This document shows positions 17,366 through 26,540 of a stretch of 64,000 nucleotides of DNA, one piece after another. The position numbers and the translations under genes were made by a program. Source of the stretch: Bacteroidales bacterium (GTDB lineage: Bacteria; Bacteroidota; Bacteroidia; Bacteroidales; Tenuifilaceae); assembly GCA_016931855.1 (NCBI GenBank), contig JAFGDZ010000081.1, forward strand, positions 124,001 to 188,000. Direction: 5' to 3'. The notes under the pieces were generated by a model. That model was not told the origin of the DNA and searched no databases. It saw only the letters and a program-made list of their open reading frames with translations. Position 1 is the first letter of the stretch; each line of letters starts with the position of its first letter.

Positions 17366-20300
17366 ATGAATGAGCTGCTATTAGATTCGCTACTAAAAAT
17401 ATTTGCATACATTGCTAACACAAGGAATGAGCAGATAAGGCATCTCACACAAAAGTATGTGGAGCTCTACCTTAGCAGGCTATACCGTCCCTTTGTGGTT
17501 AAGCAAAAGCTAGACGATTTTACGGCTTACTACACCAGGTTACAGCATAACCCTGAGTCAATTAACATTGCCGATATCTGTACCGATATTGTTAAGGATA
17601 CCAGCAAAGGTCAACGTGTGCTTTTTGTTACCAATCTAATTGAGTTTGTTGTTTTTACCGAGCAGGATATTTTTATCTCCCCGCAAATAGACCATCCGCT
17701 TAAGCAGCTAATAGAGAAAATGGCCATTCGGCTCAAAATATCAGCAAAAACGCTGCTCAACTGCCAAGGATTTGTCTCAAATCAAATTTACAGAATTCCC
17801 AGTCAGGAGTACCTGGTAATTGGGAAGAATAAGGATCCTCGCTTTTCCCGTTCCCGATTTATTCAAATTGATGGCATTAACGGTTACTTCGTATTCTTTT
17901 ATATTGATGAGGCCAACCTGTTACTTTTTAAGTATTTAGGAAGCTCAATTCTATCGTTAAACTCAAAGGTTATATTCCCCAAAAACATCTACGTATTTAG
18001 GAGCGGGGCGGTAATTGCGCAGTTTGGCAAACCATTGGTTTACTATAGTCAGGTAGTTAATGCCATAAATGCCCAAATTGCTGCCGATCAGGTATCGCTA
18101 AGCCTACGCGATGTTAGCTATAGCTATCCTAAATCGAGCTTCGGGCTAAAGGAGGTAAACTTCACCTGCACATCGGGGGAGCTTATTGGCGTTATAGGGG
18201 GGAGCGGATCGGGTAAATCAACCCTTTTTAACGTAATAAACGGCAACATTACGCCCGATAAGGGCAAAGTGCTACTCAACGGAAACCTATACACGGAGCA
18301 GCTACAATCAATACAGCGGCTAATTGGCTTTGTGCCACAGGACGATTCCCTTTTCGATGAGCTTACCGTTTACGAGAACCTGTACTACACAGCTCGTCTA
18401 TCGGCAAACAGCTACCAACCCGATGAGCTATCTAACCTGCTCGACAGCAGGCTCTCTGAGTTTGGGCTGTACCACATTCGCAACAATAGGGTTGGTTCGG
18501 TTATCGATCGTAAAATTAGCGGCGGCCAGCGCAAACGCCTTAACATTGTTTCGGAGATAGTGCATAACCCCTTGGTGCTGCTAGTTGATGAGCCAACATC
18601 GGGGCTATCGTCCCTCGATTCATTCAGGGTAATGTCCCTACTAAAGGATCAATCGTACCAAGGCAAACTGGTAATAGTGAACATCCACCAGCCCTCAACC
18701 GATATTTACCGGATGTTCGATAAGGTTCTGGTGCTCGATCAGCAGGGCTACATGGCTTACTTTGGCAATCCGCTGCAGGCCGTGGAGTATTTCCGCATGG
18801 AGAATATGCACGTTGACCCATCTAGCGTTGAGTGTGAGCGTTGCGGCACCATTAAATCCGATGAGATATTTGACGTTATTGAGGAAAAGGAGGTTGATGA
18901 GTACGGCGAGTACCTTGAGAAGCGCAAGCGTGAGCCCAATCAGTGGAGCGCACTGTTTAAAAAGAACACGTCTGAATTACCTGTTGTTGCTGCAGCTGCA
19001 TTGCCCAAGCCCTACAGCAGTAGCCCCCAGTGGACCCAGCAGCTGCTCATTTTTCTTAGCCGCATTTTGCACACAAAAATTCGCGATAAGGAGTTCTTCT
19101 CTTTTGCCTTTTTGGTTCCAATGATCTTGTCGGTTATAATATCCTTTTTTGCCAAGTACTACCAGCCGCTTGATAATGGCGAGTTTGAGTACTCTTTTTA
19201 TGAGAATATAAATATCCCCGTATTCTTTTTAATGAGTATCGTGGCCAACCTGTTTATAGGAACAATAATTGCAAGCGACAGCATAATAAAGGAGAGCAAT
19301 ATTGTTAAGCGGGAAAAATTCCTGTTTTTAAGTAGAACCGCATACCTAAACTCAAAGGTTATTTTGTATGCAATGCTAAGCGCACTACAGTCGTTGCTAT
19401 TTACCCTTGTAGCATTTGTAATACTGCGTATCCCCGATTTATTCCTGTCGTTCTGGTTGGTTCTATTTATGATGAGCCTTTTCGGGAACCTAAGCGGACT
19501 AATTATCTCCTCAATATTCACATCGCTATCAGCCGTTTACATTATTGTTCCGTTTTTGGTTATTCCGCAAATACTTTTTAGCGGAATAGTTATCCCGTTC
19601 GATAAGTTTCATTACAGCGTGGCCAATAGGAAAGAGGTGCCTTTAATAGGTAACGTAATGATTTCGCGCTGGGGAATGGAATCGTTGCTGGTTAGCCAGT
19701 TTCAGCACAACCAGTATCAGAAGCACTTTTTTGATGTGGACCAAAAGGAGAGCATACTGCGGATTAGAGCTTACTTCCTAATACCAAAGCTCCAAACAAT
19801 TAGCGACGAGCTGGCCCAAACCCCCTTTGGAAGCAGAGCGTTTAATCGTAAACGGTTATTGCTGGAGCAGGGGCTTACCCGGCTTAACCTATCGGGGCTA
19901 GGCATGCTGTCCGATAGCGTTACCCTCCGGGATGGGGTAAGGCGCGTTGGAATCTTTCTGGAAAGCGAGAAATCACAAGCCATTAAGGAGCTTAAATGGG
20001 TAAAAACATGGCACGACCAAATTGCCGACTCCCTTTCCGCTAGGCTTGGCTCTACCAATGAGCTGCTGGCCTTACGATCAAAATTTGCCAATAAGGGAAT
20101 TGAAGATTTGGTGCTTAACCGAAAATCAACAAAAGTGGTTGAGATTAGGGGCAAAGACCTTGTTCAGGTTACCGACCCTATTTACCTCCTTCCCGAGTCA
20201 ACATTTGGCGGTTCGCACTTTCTTGCTAGCTCAAAATTGTTGGGCAGCAAAATTGTACCTACATTTAGGTTTAACCTTATGGCAATGTTTTTGTTTGTAG

Positions 20301-20368
20301 CGATATTATATTTGGTATTAATATCAAATTTTTCGAACAAATTACCCGTAAGGTTTCGTAAGGGTTAA
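17366..20368 (+). CDS. ABCG-like ABC transporter, ATPase fused to permease, with extra N-terminal domain
   Basis: A 1000-residue half transporter with ATPase before membrane domain, as in the ABCG/White group. The ATPase covers about 243-480: Walker A GGSGSGKST at 278-286, Q-loop FVPQDD, signature ISGGQRKR at 384-391, Walker B LVLLVDEP at 403-410. The ABC-2-like membrane part begins near residue 575 (FAFLVPMILSVIISFF) and includes several helices up to about 750. A long extracytoplasmic loop follows, and a last helix (LMAMFLFVAILYLVLI) lies near the C-terminus. Residues 1-240 form an additional domain with an all-helical start, then FHA-like or beta-rich text (QIDGINGYFVFFYIDEA), unusual for transporters. 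The substrate is unknown. Neighbours are a kinase-like protein (12 bases upstream) and a lipoprotein (42 bases downstream). Confidence 0.88.
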   Translation: MNELLLDSLLKIFAYIANTRNEQIRHLTQKYVELYLSRLYRPFVVKQKLDDFTAYYTRLQHNPESINIADICTDIVKDTSKGQRVLFVTNLIEFVVFTEQDIFISPQIDHPLKQLIEKMAIRLKISAKTLLNCQGFVSNQIYRIPSQEYLVIGKNKDPRFSRSRFIQIDGINGYFVFFYIDEANLLLFKYLGSSILSLNSKVIFPKNIYVFRSGAVIAQFGKPLVYYSQVVNAINAQIAADQVSLSLRDVSYSYPKSSFGLKEVNFTCTSGELIGVIGGSGSGKSTLFNVINGNITPDKGKVLLNGNLYTEQLQSIQRLIGFVPQDDSLFDELTVYENLYYTARLSANSYQPDELSNLLDSRLSEFGLYHIRNNRVGSVIDRKISGGQRKRLNIVSEIVHNPLVLLVDEPTSGLSSLDSFRVMSLLKDQSYQGKLVIVNIHQPSTDIYRMFDKVLVLDQQGYMAYFGNPLQAVEYFRMENMHVDPSSVECERCGTIKSDEIFDVIEEKEVDEYGEYLEKRKREPNQWSALFKKNTSELPVVAAAALPKPYSSSPQWTQQLLIFLSRILHTKIRDKEFFSFAFLVPMILSVIISFFAKYYQPLDNGEFEYSFYENINIPVFFLMSIVANLFIGTIIASDSIIKESNIVKREKFLFLSRTAYLNSKVILYAMLSALQSLLFTLVAFVILRIPDLFLSFWLVLFMMSLFGNLSGLIISSIFTSLSAVYIIVPFLVIPQILFSGIVIPFDKFHYSVANRKEVPLIGNVMISRWGMESLLVSQFQHNQYQKHFFDVDQKESILRIRAYFLIPKLQTISDELAQTPFGSRAFNRKRLLLEQGLTRLNLSGLGMLSDSVTLRDGVRRVGIFLESEKSQAIKELKWVKTWHDQIADSLSARLGSTNELLALRSKFANKGIEDLVLNRKSTKVVEIRGKDLVQVTDPIYLLPESTFGGSHFLASSKLLGSKIVPTFRFNLMAMFLFVAILYLVLISNFSNKLPVRFRKG

Positions 20369-20410
20369 TAGAATTAACTTTTTTTATAAATTGCTGTAAA
20401 TAGTTTTTTA

Positions 20411-21328
20411 ATGATATTTTATATGACAAACACTAGTGTTTCTATTAGTATAAGGGGTTTGGTTACAGTGCTACTTATTTCTTTTATTGTGGGCTGCAAC
20501 ACACAACCAACCGATAGTAAAACCGCCAAAAACTTAGGCGATGTTGCTATTGCCAACTCCGAAGAGCAAACGGTGCAGTACTTTTTGCCCACGCCATCGG
20601 ATATTCTAACCGTGATGATAACATCTGGTGTGGACTATAAGGATAACCTTATTGCTCCCACGGGCATTGAGACACGTGTGGTTCAGTTTAAGCATCAGGC
20701 TCTTGTTATGGGAGTCTATTTTACCGATTTTGCTTACCTTAATGTGTTTAACAAAAGAGATTTAAGTCTCGATTACTTTACCTCAATGCAATCGCTTGGT
20801 AGCGCAATGGGTATTAGCCCATTGCTTTACGACTCGTACTTTATGCGAGCCGAGAAAAACATGAACAACATAGATTCCATTGATCACATATTTTCCGACT
20901 TTGCTCAAAATGCATTTAGAACCATTGATGAAACAGGAAGTAAGGAAACTCTATCGCTAATTGCAGCTGGTTCGGCAATAGAAACCATGTATATTGGCTT
21001 TAACGGAATTAGCAATGTTTACGACGATAAGGAGTTTATTGCAAACATAAAGGATCAGCGTCCTCTTTTTGATATCTACTACGCAAACTTTATTCAGTAC
21101 TACAAGGACGAGGAGGCCTATAGCGAGCTTGTTGCCGATTTAACACAGCTCTCTCTCTTTTTTGATGAGAATGTAAAGGGCTCGGGTGCTGCTACCGTTA
21201 CAAAAAGTGACGATGGGCATTTTACCATAACCGATCCTGAAAATCCTTTGCTTGATATTCAGAAACTCGATGAGCTTAAAGAATTAGTAAAGAAGATTCG
21301 CACCAAAATTGTTGAGCTAAAGTACTAG
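20411..21328 (+). CDS. Lipoprotein of unknown function
   Basis: A 305-residue exported protein. The N-terminus ends in ISFIVGC, a good lipobox, so it should be lipid-anchored. The start could be 20411 or the ATG at 20423 (MTNTSVSISIRG); the second gives a more ordinary signal peptide. The mature part (YFLPTPSDILTVM, VMGVYFTDFAYLNVF) is helical and lacks any motif I can assign. I believe similar proteins occur widely in Bacteroidota but have no function for them. Its place directly after the ABC transporter hints at a role in the same envelope process. Confidence 0.75.
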   Translation: MIFYMTNTSVSISIRGLVTVLLISFIVGCNTQPTDSKTAKNLGDVAIANSEEQTVQYFLPTPSDILTVMITSGVDYKDNLIAPTGIETRVVQFKHQALVMGVYFTDFAYLNVFNKRDLSLDYFTSMQSLGSAMGISPLLYDSYFMRAEKNMNNIDSIDHIFSDFAQNAFRTIDETGSKETLSLIAAGSAIETMYIGFNGISNVYDDKEFIANIKDQRPLFDIYYANFIQYYKDEEAYSELVADLTQLSLFFDENVKGSGAATVTKSDDGHFTITDPENPLLDIQKLDELKELVKKIRTKIVELKY

Positions 21329-21360
21329 TTAACCTACTCCTAATTGAAATACATACCGCT

Positions 21361-21825
21361 ATGAACCGTTTTATTATTATAATATCCTTCTTACTGTTTT
21401 ACGCCTCGTACGCTCAAGGCCAAAGCTGCTATGGTTTTCATCTCACAAAGGGTTGCGATGTACGCGATACCGAGGAGTATAAAAACTTTAGCGCATCGCG
21501 CAGCGTTATGGTTGAAGCTCAGCGAACCTACAAGTACCAGGTAACCCTTTACGGCGGCTACGACTACAAAATAGGCCTATGCACCGAGAAGGGCTATTAT
21601 CCTGTTCACTTTAAGATTATTAACGCTGAAGACAATTCCGTTTTCTACGATAACTACGACGACGATTACGTTGAAACAGTTGGTTTTACCAATGATAATA
21701 CCCGTAACGTAATTATGGAGATAACCCTTTTAGCCTCCGATATGGAGTTTAAGGATTCTGCCGATTTAAGAGCGTGTTTAGGTATTGCATTCTACTGGCG
21801 AAAAGTTCCTAAACTTGGCTTTTAA
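21361..21825 (+). CDS. Small secreted protein
   Basis: A 154-residue protein with a clear signal peptide (MNRFIIIISFLLFYASYAQGQS). The mature part contains CYGFHLTKGC near the start, suggesting a disulfide, and then beta-rich text with several tyrosines (YKYQVTLYGGYDYKIG). I do not recognise a family. It lies 32 bases after the lipoprotein gene and 20 bases before the next secreted protein, so it is probably part of the same transcript. Confidence 0.7.
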   Translation: MNRFIIIISFLLFYASYAQGQSCYGFHLTKGCDVRDTEEYKNFSASRSVMVEAQRTYKYQVTLYGGYDYKIGLCTEKGYYPVHFKIINAEDNSVFYDNYDDDYVETVGFTNDNTRNVIMEITLLASDMEFKDSADLRACLGIAFYWRKVPKLGF

Positions 21826-21845
21826 TAAACATAAACAGCGAATTC

Positions 21846-23006
21846 ATGCGGTACTTTATTGTTACTATAGCTGCACTCCTTTTTTTGCATTCTCATTCTG
21901 TATCGCAGAATTTGGTTGTTAATGGAAGCTTTGAGGAGTATTACAAGTGCCCCCAGAGCTTTACTTCCAGTTATACCAAAAAGTTTCTTCCCTCTTGGCG
22001 AATGCCAACCAAGGGAACCCCCGATTTCTTTAACAAGTGTAGCAAGGTTGATGCTGGCGTACCCCAAAATTTTATGGGCAGCATACATGCACAGCAAGGC
22101 GAATCCTATGTTGGCTTAGTTTTACTTGACACACCAACAGGTGTGCGCAAGGAGATAAACTACCGGGAATACCTACAAACCCAGCTAAAGCAGCCTTTGT
22201 TTGAGGGTAAAAAATATAGGTTGCGCTTTTATTACGCCTTAGCTCAGAACTCAACGTACAGCATTAACCGTATTGGCGTTTTTGTCTCCAACCTGATGGT
22301 TGAAGCCAAAAAGGGGGTGCTAAATGTTAAGCCACAGCTAGAGGTGGACTCGTTAGTTTTCCCTGCTGCGCAGGGAGAGTGGGTTGAGTTTAACCAGGTT
22401 TTTACCGCAAAAGGAGGGGAGCGGTACCTAACAATTGGCAATTTTTACCCCGACTCTAAAACCACTTATGCCAGCAACAACCTAGATGGATTGCCCACTG
22501 TGCTGCAAAAAAAGGTACTTACAAATAAGGTGGCCTATTATTATATCGATAATGTTAGCCTTGAGCTAACACCCGAGGATGAGCCTAATGAACTAGTTCC
22601 CTTTTCAACGTTCAAGCATTTTAGCAAGTACCATATCGATTCTGTTTTTTCCATGTCTCAACGCGGAGAGGCGTTTATTTTAGATGAGCTCTACTTTGTT
22701 GCATACGAAAACAAATACGAGGCTCTAAGCCTTTTACAAGGGGAGTTTTTATCCCTGGTTCTCAAGGAATATCCAGATAGGAAATTAGAGTTTGTTGCGT
22801 TTTTATTTGATAACGAAACCAGTAATAAAAAGGCATTAGAGCGCGCAGAGCGTTTTGTTAGCTACCTGGAGAAAAGGGGGATTGAAAGAACTAGAGTATC
22901 ATTTAGCACTTTAGACATGAAGCCTTTTAGTTGTGTTCATCATGTTTGCTTTAACGGGCACGATGTTGCATTGGCATCAAAACTTATTGCAATACGAATT
23001 CTATAG
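21846..23006 (+). CDS. Secreted cell-surface protein with jelly-roll-like domain and OmpA-like C-terminus
   Basis: A 386-residue exported protein. After the signal peptide (MRYFIVTIAALLFLHSHSVSQ) comes NLVVNGSFEEYYKCPQSF, a start I associate with large Bacteroidota surface proteins that carry a carbohydrate-binding-like sandwich. The sandwich covers about 22-245, ending YYYIDNVSLEL. Residues 290-386 (YENKYEALSLLQG, KALERAERFVSYLEKRGI) resemble a degenerate OmpA-type peptidoglycan-binding fold. Some key OmpA residues are not visible, so binding is uncertain. Confidence 0.65.
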   Translation: MRYFIVTIAALLFLHSHSVSQNLVVNGSFEEYYKCPQSFTSSYTKKFLPSWRMPTKGTPDFFNKCSKVDAGVPQNFMGSIHAQQGESYVGLVLLDTPTGVRKEINYREYLQTQLKQPLFEGKKYRLRFYYALAQNSTYSINRIGVFVSNLMVEAKKGVLNVKPQLEVDSLVFPAAQGEWVEFNQVFTAKGGERYLTIGNFYPDSKTTYASNNLDGLPTVLQKKVLTNKVAYYYIDNVSLELTPEDEPNELVPFSTFKHFSKYHIDSVFSMSQRGEAFILDELYFVAYENKYEALSLLQGEFLSLVLKEYPDRKLEFVAFLFDNETSNKKALERAERFVSYLEKRGIERTRVSFSTLDMKPFSCVHHVCFNGHDVALASKLIAIRIL

Positions 23007-23063
23007 TCTTGGTATAACAGTTCTGGAAAGTGTAAACGAAGTAAACAATACAATCTTATAATC

Positions 23064-23453
23064 ATGGGGGAGCAAGTGTTAGCAGTAAATTGGAGTGGAA
23101 AAACGGTTCTTATTGTTGAGGACGATAGATTTAACGCCCTAATTCTTGAGAACTTCATAAAGCCTACGGGCGTAAATGTTCTTACAGCAACATCGGGTGA
23201 GATGGGCGTTGAGATGGCAGGTCAAAATGAGATTCATCTCATTTTAATGGATATTAAGCTTCCGGGGATTAGTGGTATTGAGGCAACTCAGCAAATTCGC
23301 AAGTTTAACCCAACGGTGCCAATTATAGCCCAAACCGCTTACGCTACCGATACCGATAAAGAATCGGCCATAACAGAGGGGTGTAATAGCTTTATAACTA
23401 AACCTATAAATAGGTTGGAGCTACTTAGGCTAATGGGAGAGTACTTAAAGTAG
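23064..23453 (+). CDS. Single-domain response regulator
   Basis: A 129-residue CheY-like receiver. The acidic pair ED-D is in VLIVEDDRFN (about 18-21), the phosphoacceptor is D63 in LMDIKLPG, the switch threonine is in AQTAYAT, and the conserved lysine is in FITKPIN. There is no output domain, so it works by protein contact or in a phosphorelay. It starts a long same-strand run of signalling genes and precedes the PAS pseudo-kinase by 47 bases. The sequence is close in style to the C-terminal receiver of the hybrid kinase at 26541 (both have AQ-AY and a -DTDK- stretch), suggesting duplication. Confidence 0.9.
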   Translation: MGEQVLAVNWSGKTVLIVEDDRFNALILENFIKPTGVNVLTATSGEMGVEMAGQNEIHLILMDIKLPGISGIEATQQIRKFNPTVPIIAQTAYATDTDKESAITEGCNSFITKPINRLELLRLMGEYLK

Positions 23454-23500
23454 CAGCATGCTTAATTTTTGGCTTTAGGCTCTACCTTTTACTTTTAAAT

Positions 23501-25993
23501 ATGTTGGGTAAAATACACAATAAGGGAATAGTTGTATCTGTTAGAATTACCGGAATATATATTATTCTCGGGCTTATATGGATTGTGTTATCCGACAGGC
23601 TACTACTTCTTCTTGTTTCGGATCCCGATGCTATAACCCGTCTCCAATCCTACAAAGGTTGGTTCTTTGTTTTTGCAACAGCCAGCATCTTTTTTCTATT
23701 TGTTAAGCAACAAATTAAGGGTATTGCCAGGCAGAATAAGCAGCTGGAGGAGCTTAATTTTGAGCTTAGTTCGGTTCAGAACAGGCTACAGCTAACATCG
23801 CAGGTTGCAAGCATTGGCTTCTGGGATTTGAATATTGCCACAAGGGAGGTGTTCTACTCGCCCGAGTGGAAAGCCCAAGTTGGATTTGACGATAATCTTA
23901 TTGGCTCCAACTTTGAGGAATGGGAAAATAGGCTTCACCCTAGCGACAAGGACGCTGCGTTAAATGCATTCCAGTCTTATCTTAGTAACCCAAGTGGTAT
24001 TCTATCCCTTGATTTTAGGCTGCGGCATAAGGATGGAAACTATAGGTGGATTTTATCACGAGGAGCAGTACTTAACAACGCAGCCGGAAATCCGCAGCGA
24101 GTGGTTGGTATTCATTTAGATATTACCGATAGGAAGCAGATGGAGCTGCTGCTATCGGAAAGCGAAAATAACTACCGCCTGCTTTTCGAGAGAAACCCAT
24201 ACCCAATGTGGGTTTGCGATCCACTATCAAACAAGTTCCTAGCTGTAAATCCTGCTGCTTGTGCCAAGTATGGGTATAGCCGATTAGAGTTCCTTGCACT
24301 TTCTACCAAAGACATTACTTTGGACAATAATGCGCCACAGTGTGTATCGTACTTATTAAGTTCAAAATCGGCCTTTGACAATAGCGGGTTTTGGCAGCAT
24401 AAGAAAAAGGATGGCGACATAATTGTTGTAGAAATATCAACCCAAAACATCAACTACTTTGGGAAAATGGCCAATTTAGTGTTGGCTCAAGATTTTACCG
24501 ATAGAATTAGCACCGAAATAGAGCTAACACAGAGTGAAGAAAAATATAGGCTGCTTTTTGATAAAGCGCCCTACGCTGTATTTATTCACACGCTAGAAAC
24601 CATTCAGTTTGCAAACCAAGCTGCAGTTCGGCTACTTGGAGCCGAGCATCTACACAGTATTGTTGGCAGCAGTATGCTAAACCTCTTTGATCCTGCCGAG
24701 CAGCTTATTGTTAAAAGCAATCTTAACAGTCTGCTCTCTGGAAAAGACACCACTACATCTCTTTCTCTAAAAATCAGAACACTAACCAATAAAGAGCTCT
24801 TTCTTGATCTCTCCTCAAATGTTATTGAAGGGGGGGGAGAGCCACAAATCCAAACCATTGCCGTTGATAGAACGGCCCAACGGCAAACCCTACTGGAGCT
24901 TAAGCAAAGCAAAGAGCAGTTTGCTCAGTTTATGGATAACTTCCCAGGCTTTGCCTTTATAAAGGATAGCGAGGGGCGGCACCTTTTTGCCAATCAAATG
25001 TTTAAGTACCTTACATCTATTGATATTACAGGCCTTAGGAATATTGATATTTGGCCTGCCGATATGGCTAAGCAGCTGGATGCAAACGATAGTAAGGTGC
25101 TAAGCTCCGGACAGGCAATGACCTTTATTGAAGATATTAACCGCGGTTTAGACACCCTGACGTTCCTATCCATGAAGTTCCCCTTAGTGGGGGCTAATGA
25201 CCAAATGCGGGTAGGCGGGGTCTCTATAGATATTACAGAGCAGGTAAAATCAAACCGAAAGGTTAAGTCGCTTAACATTGAGCTAGAGGAGGTAATTGCT
25301 ACACAGCAGCGCAGTAACGAGTTGGAGCATAACAGCATTGAGCTTTTTATGCGAATAATGGACAACCGCTTAAAATCGCCAATTCGAAGCATTAGCGGTT
25401 ACAATAGGTTGCTATTAGAGTCGTTAACCACGCAGCTAACCAACGAGGATAGAGATTTACTGCAGGGCATTCAACAGAATATGGACTTTTTATCCCTACT
25501 AGTTGATAAGCTCACCCTGTACTCCCGATTAGCGTTTAAGGAGGTTCACATTCGTAGCGTTAGAATCGATTCAATGGTTGATGCAATACTCCGCCCCTTA
25601 GCTCATTTACTGGAGAGTAGCAGGGCCACCATTAAAAAGAATATACAGGAGCACAATACCGTTGAGGCCGATGAGGAGTGCCTTTCTGTTGCTGTAAGCA
25701 GCTTGGTTAGCAATGCAATAAAGTACCGCAAACCCAATGTCCCCCTTGTGGTTGAAATAGGCGTTGAGCATAGCGATACAGCTACCCAAATCTACGTTAA
25801 AGACAATGGAATGGGAATAGACCAAGCCTTACTGCCATCACTATTTGACCCGCTAAAACGCGGACTAAATCCAGTGGAAGAATCGTTAGGATTGGGTTTA
25901 GCTATTGCTCAAAAGTCGGTTGAGCGGTTAAAGGGGACTATACTAGTTGAGAGTGAGGTTAATCTGGGTTCAAAATTTACAATAGAGCTATAA
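23501..25993 (+). CDS. Membrane PAS sensor with pseudo-histidine-kinase domain
   Basis: An 830-residue protein with two N-terminal membrane helices (about 10-30 and 50-67), then four PAS domains. These begin near LQLTSQVASIGFWDL, NNYRLLFERNPYPMW, EKYRLLFDKAPYAVF and EQFAQFMDNFPGFAF, and are followed by a coiled linker. The dimerisation helix reads FMRIMDNRLKSPIRSISGYNRLL. Where kinases have the phosphoacceptor histidine (SHDLRSP), this one has Asn622 (AAC). The ATPase domain is intact, with SLVSNAIKYR (N box near 737), VKDNGMGID (near 768) and LGLGLAIA. It should bind ATP but not autophosphorylate at the usual site, so it may regulate another kinase. It sits between two single-domain response regulators. 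Confidence 0.88.
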   Translation: MLGKIHNKGIVVSVRITGIYIILGLIWIVLSDRLLLLLVSDPDAITRLQSYKGWFFVFATASIFFLFVKQQIKGIARQNKQLEELNFELSSVQNRLQLTSQVASIGFWDLNIATREVFYSPEWKAQVGFDDNLIGSNFEEWENRLHPSDKDAALNAFQSYLSNPSGILSLDFRLRHKDGNYRWILSRGAVLNNAAGNPQRVVGIHLDITDRKQMELLLSESENNYRLLFERNPYPMWVCDPLSNKFLAVNPAACAKYGYSRLEFLALSTKDITLDNNAPQCVSYLLSSKSAFDNSGFWQHKKKDGDIIVVEISTQNINYFGKMANLVLAQDFTDRISTEIELTQSEEKYRLLFDKAPYAVFIHTLETIQFANQAAVRLLGAEHLHSIVGSSMLNLFDPAEQLIVKSNLNSLLSGKDTTTSLSLKIRTLTNKELFLDLSSNVIEGGGEPQIQTIAVDRTAQRQTLLELKQSKEQFAQFMDNFPGFAFIKDSEGRHLFANQMFKYLTSIDITGLRNIDIWPADMAKQLDANDSKVLSSGQAMTFIEDINRGLDTLTFLSMKFPLVGANDQMRVGGVSIDITEQVKSNRKVKSLNIELEEVIATQQRSNELEHNSIELFMRIMDNRLKSPIRSISGYNRLLLESLTTQLTNEDRDLLQGIQQNMDFLSLLVDKLTLYSRLAFKEVHIRSVRIDSMVDAILRPLAHLLESSRATIKKNIQEHNTVEADEECLSVAVSSLVSNAIKYRKPNVPLVVEIGVEHSDTATQIYVKDNGMGIDQALLPSLFDPLKRGLNPVEESLGLGLAIAQKSVERLKGTILVESEVNLGSKFTIEL

Positions 25994-26083
25994 ACTCTTG
26001 TTCTTTTATTTTGTTAGTTATTGGGTATAATATGCTGTAATAGTGATAGTTTTTTTTTAGATTGTACACTAATAATTGTTAAC

Positions 26084-26521
26084 ATGGAGACTTCAGCGGC
26101 AAACCAACCAATTCTACTTGTTGAGGATAATCCACTTGATGTTGACCTTACCATCAGGGCTTTTGCTCGCCGAAAGCTTACCAATCCCATTTTTATTGCC
26201 CGTAATGGGGAAGAGGCTATTCAGTGGATCCAAAAGTGGGAAGAGGGCAGCGAGCATCCAGTGGTTGTGCTGCTAGATCTTAAGCTGCCTAAAATTAGTG
26301 GCCTGGAGGTTCTTGCAATCTTAAAAAAACATCCAAAATACTACGCAATACCAGTGGTTGTACTAACAACATCAGCAGAGAATGAGGATGTTAAAAGAGC
26401 GTATGAACTTGGTGCAAACTCCTATATTGTAAAGCCTGTTGACTTTGATAAATTTGTTGATGTTGCTGCAACTATAGAGATTTATTGGACTGTAATAAAT
26501 CATCCATCTCCATCTAATTAG
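26084..26521 (+). CDS. Rcp1-like response regulator
   Basis: A 145-residue receiver of the type usually paired with bacteriophytochrome or hybrid kinases: LLVEDNPLDVDLT acidic motif, D65 in VLLDLKLPK, TTSAENEDV, and YIVKPVD. The frame is open from a TTG at 26021, but METSAANQP at 26084 is the natural start. The stop is 19 bases before the hybrid kinase gene, indicating co-transcription and a likely phosphotransfer pair. Confidence 0.9.
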   Translation: METSAANQPILLVEDNPLDVDLTIRAFARRKLTNPIFIARNGEEAIQWIQKWEEGSEHPVVVLLDLKLPKISGLEVLAILKKHPKYYAIPVVVLTTSAENEDVKRAYELGANSYIVKPVDFDKFVDVAATIEIYWTVINHPSPSN

Positions 26522-26540
26522 GTTATAGAAAATTTTTACT

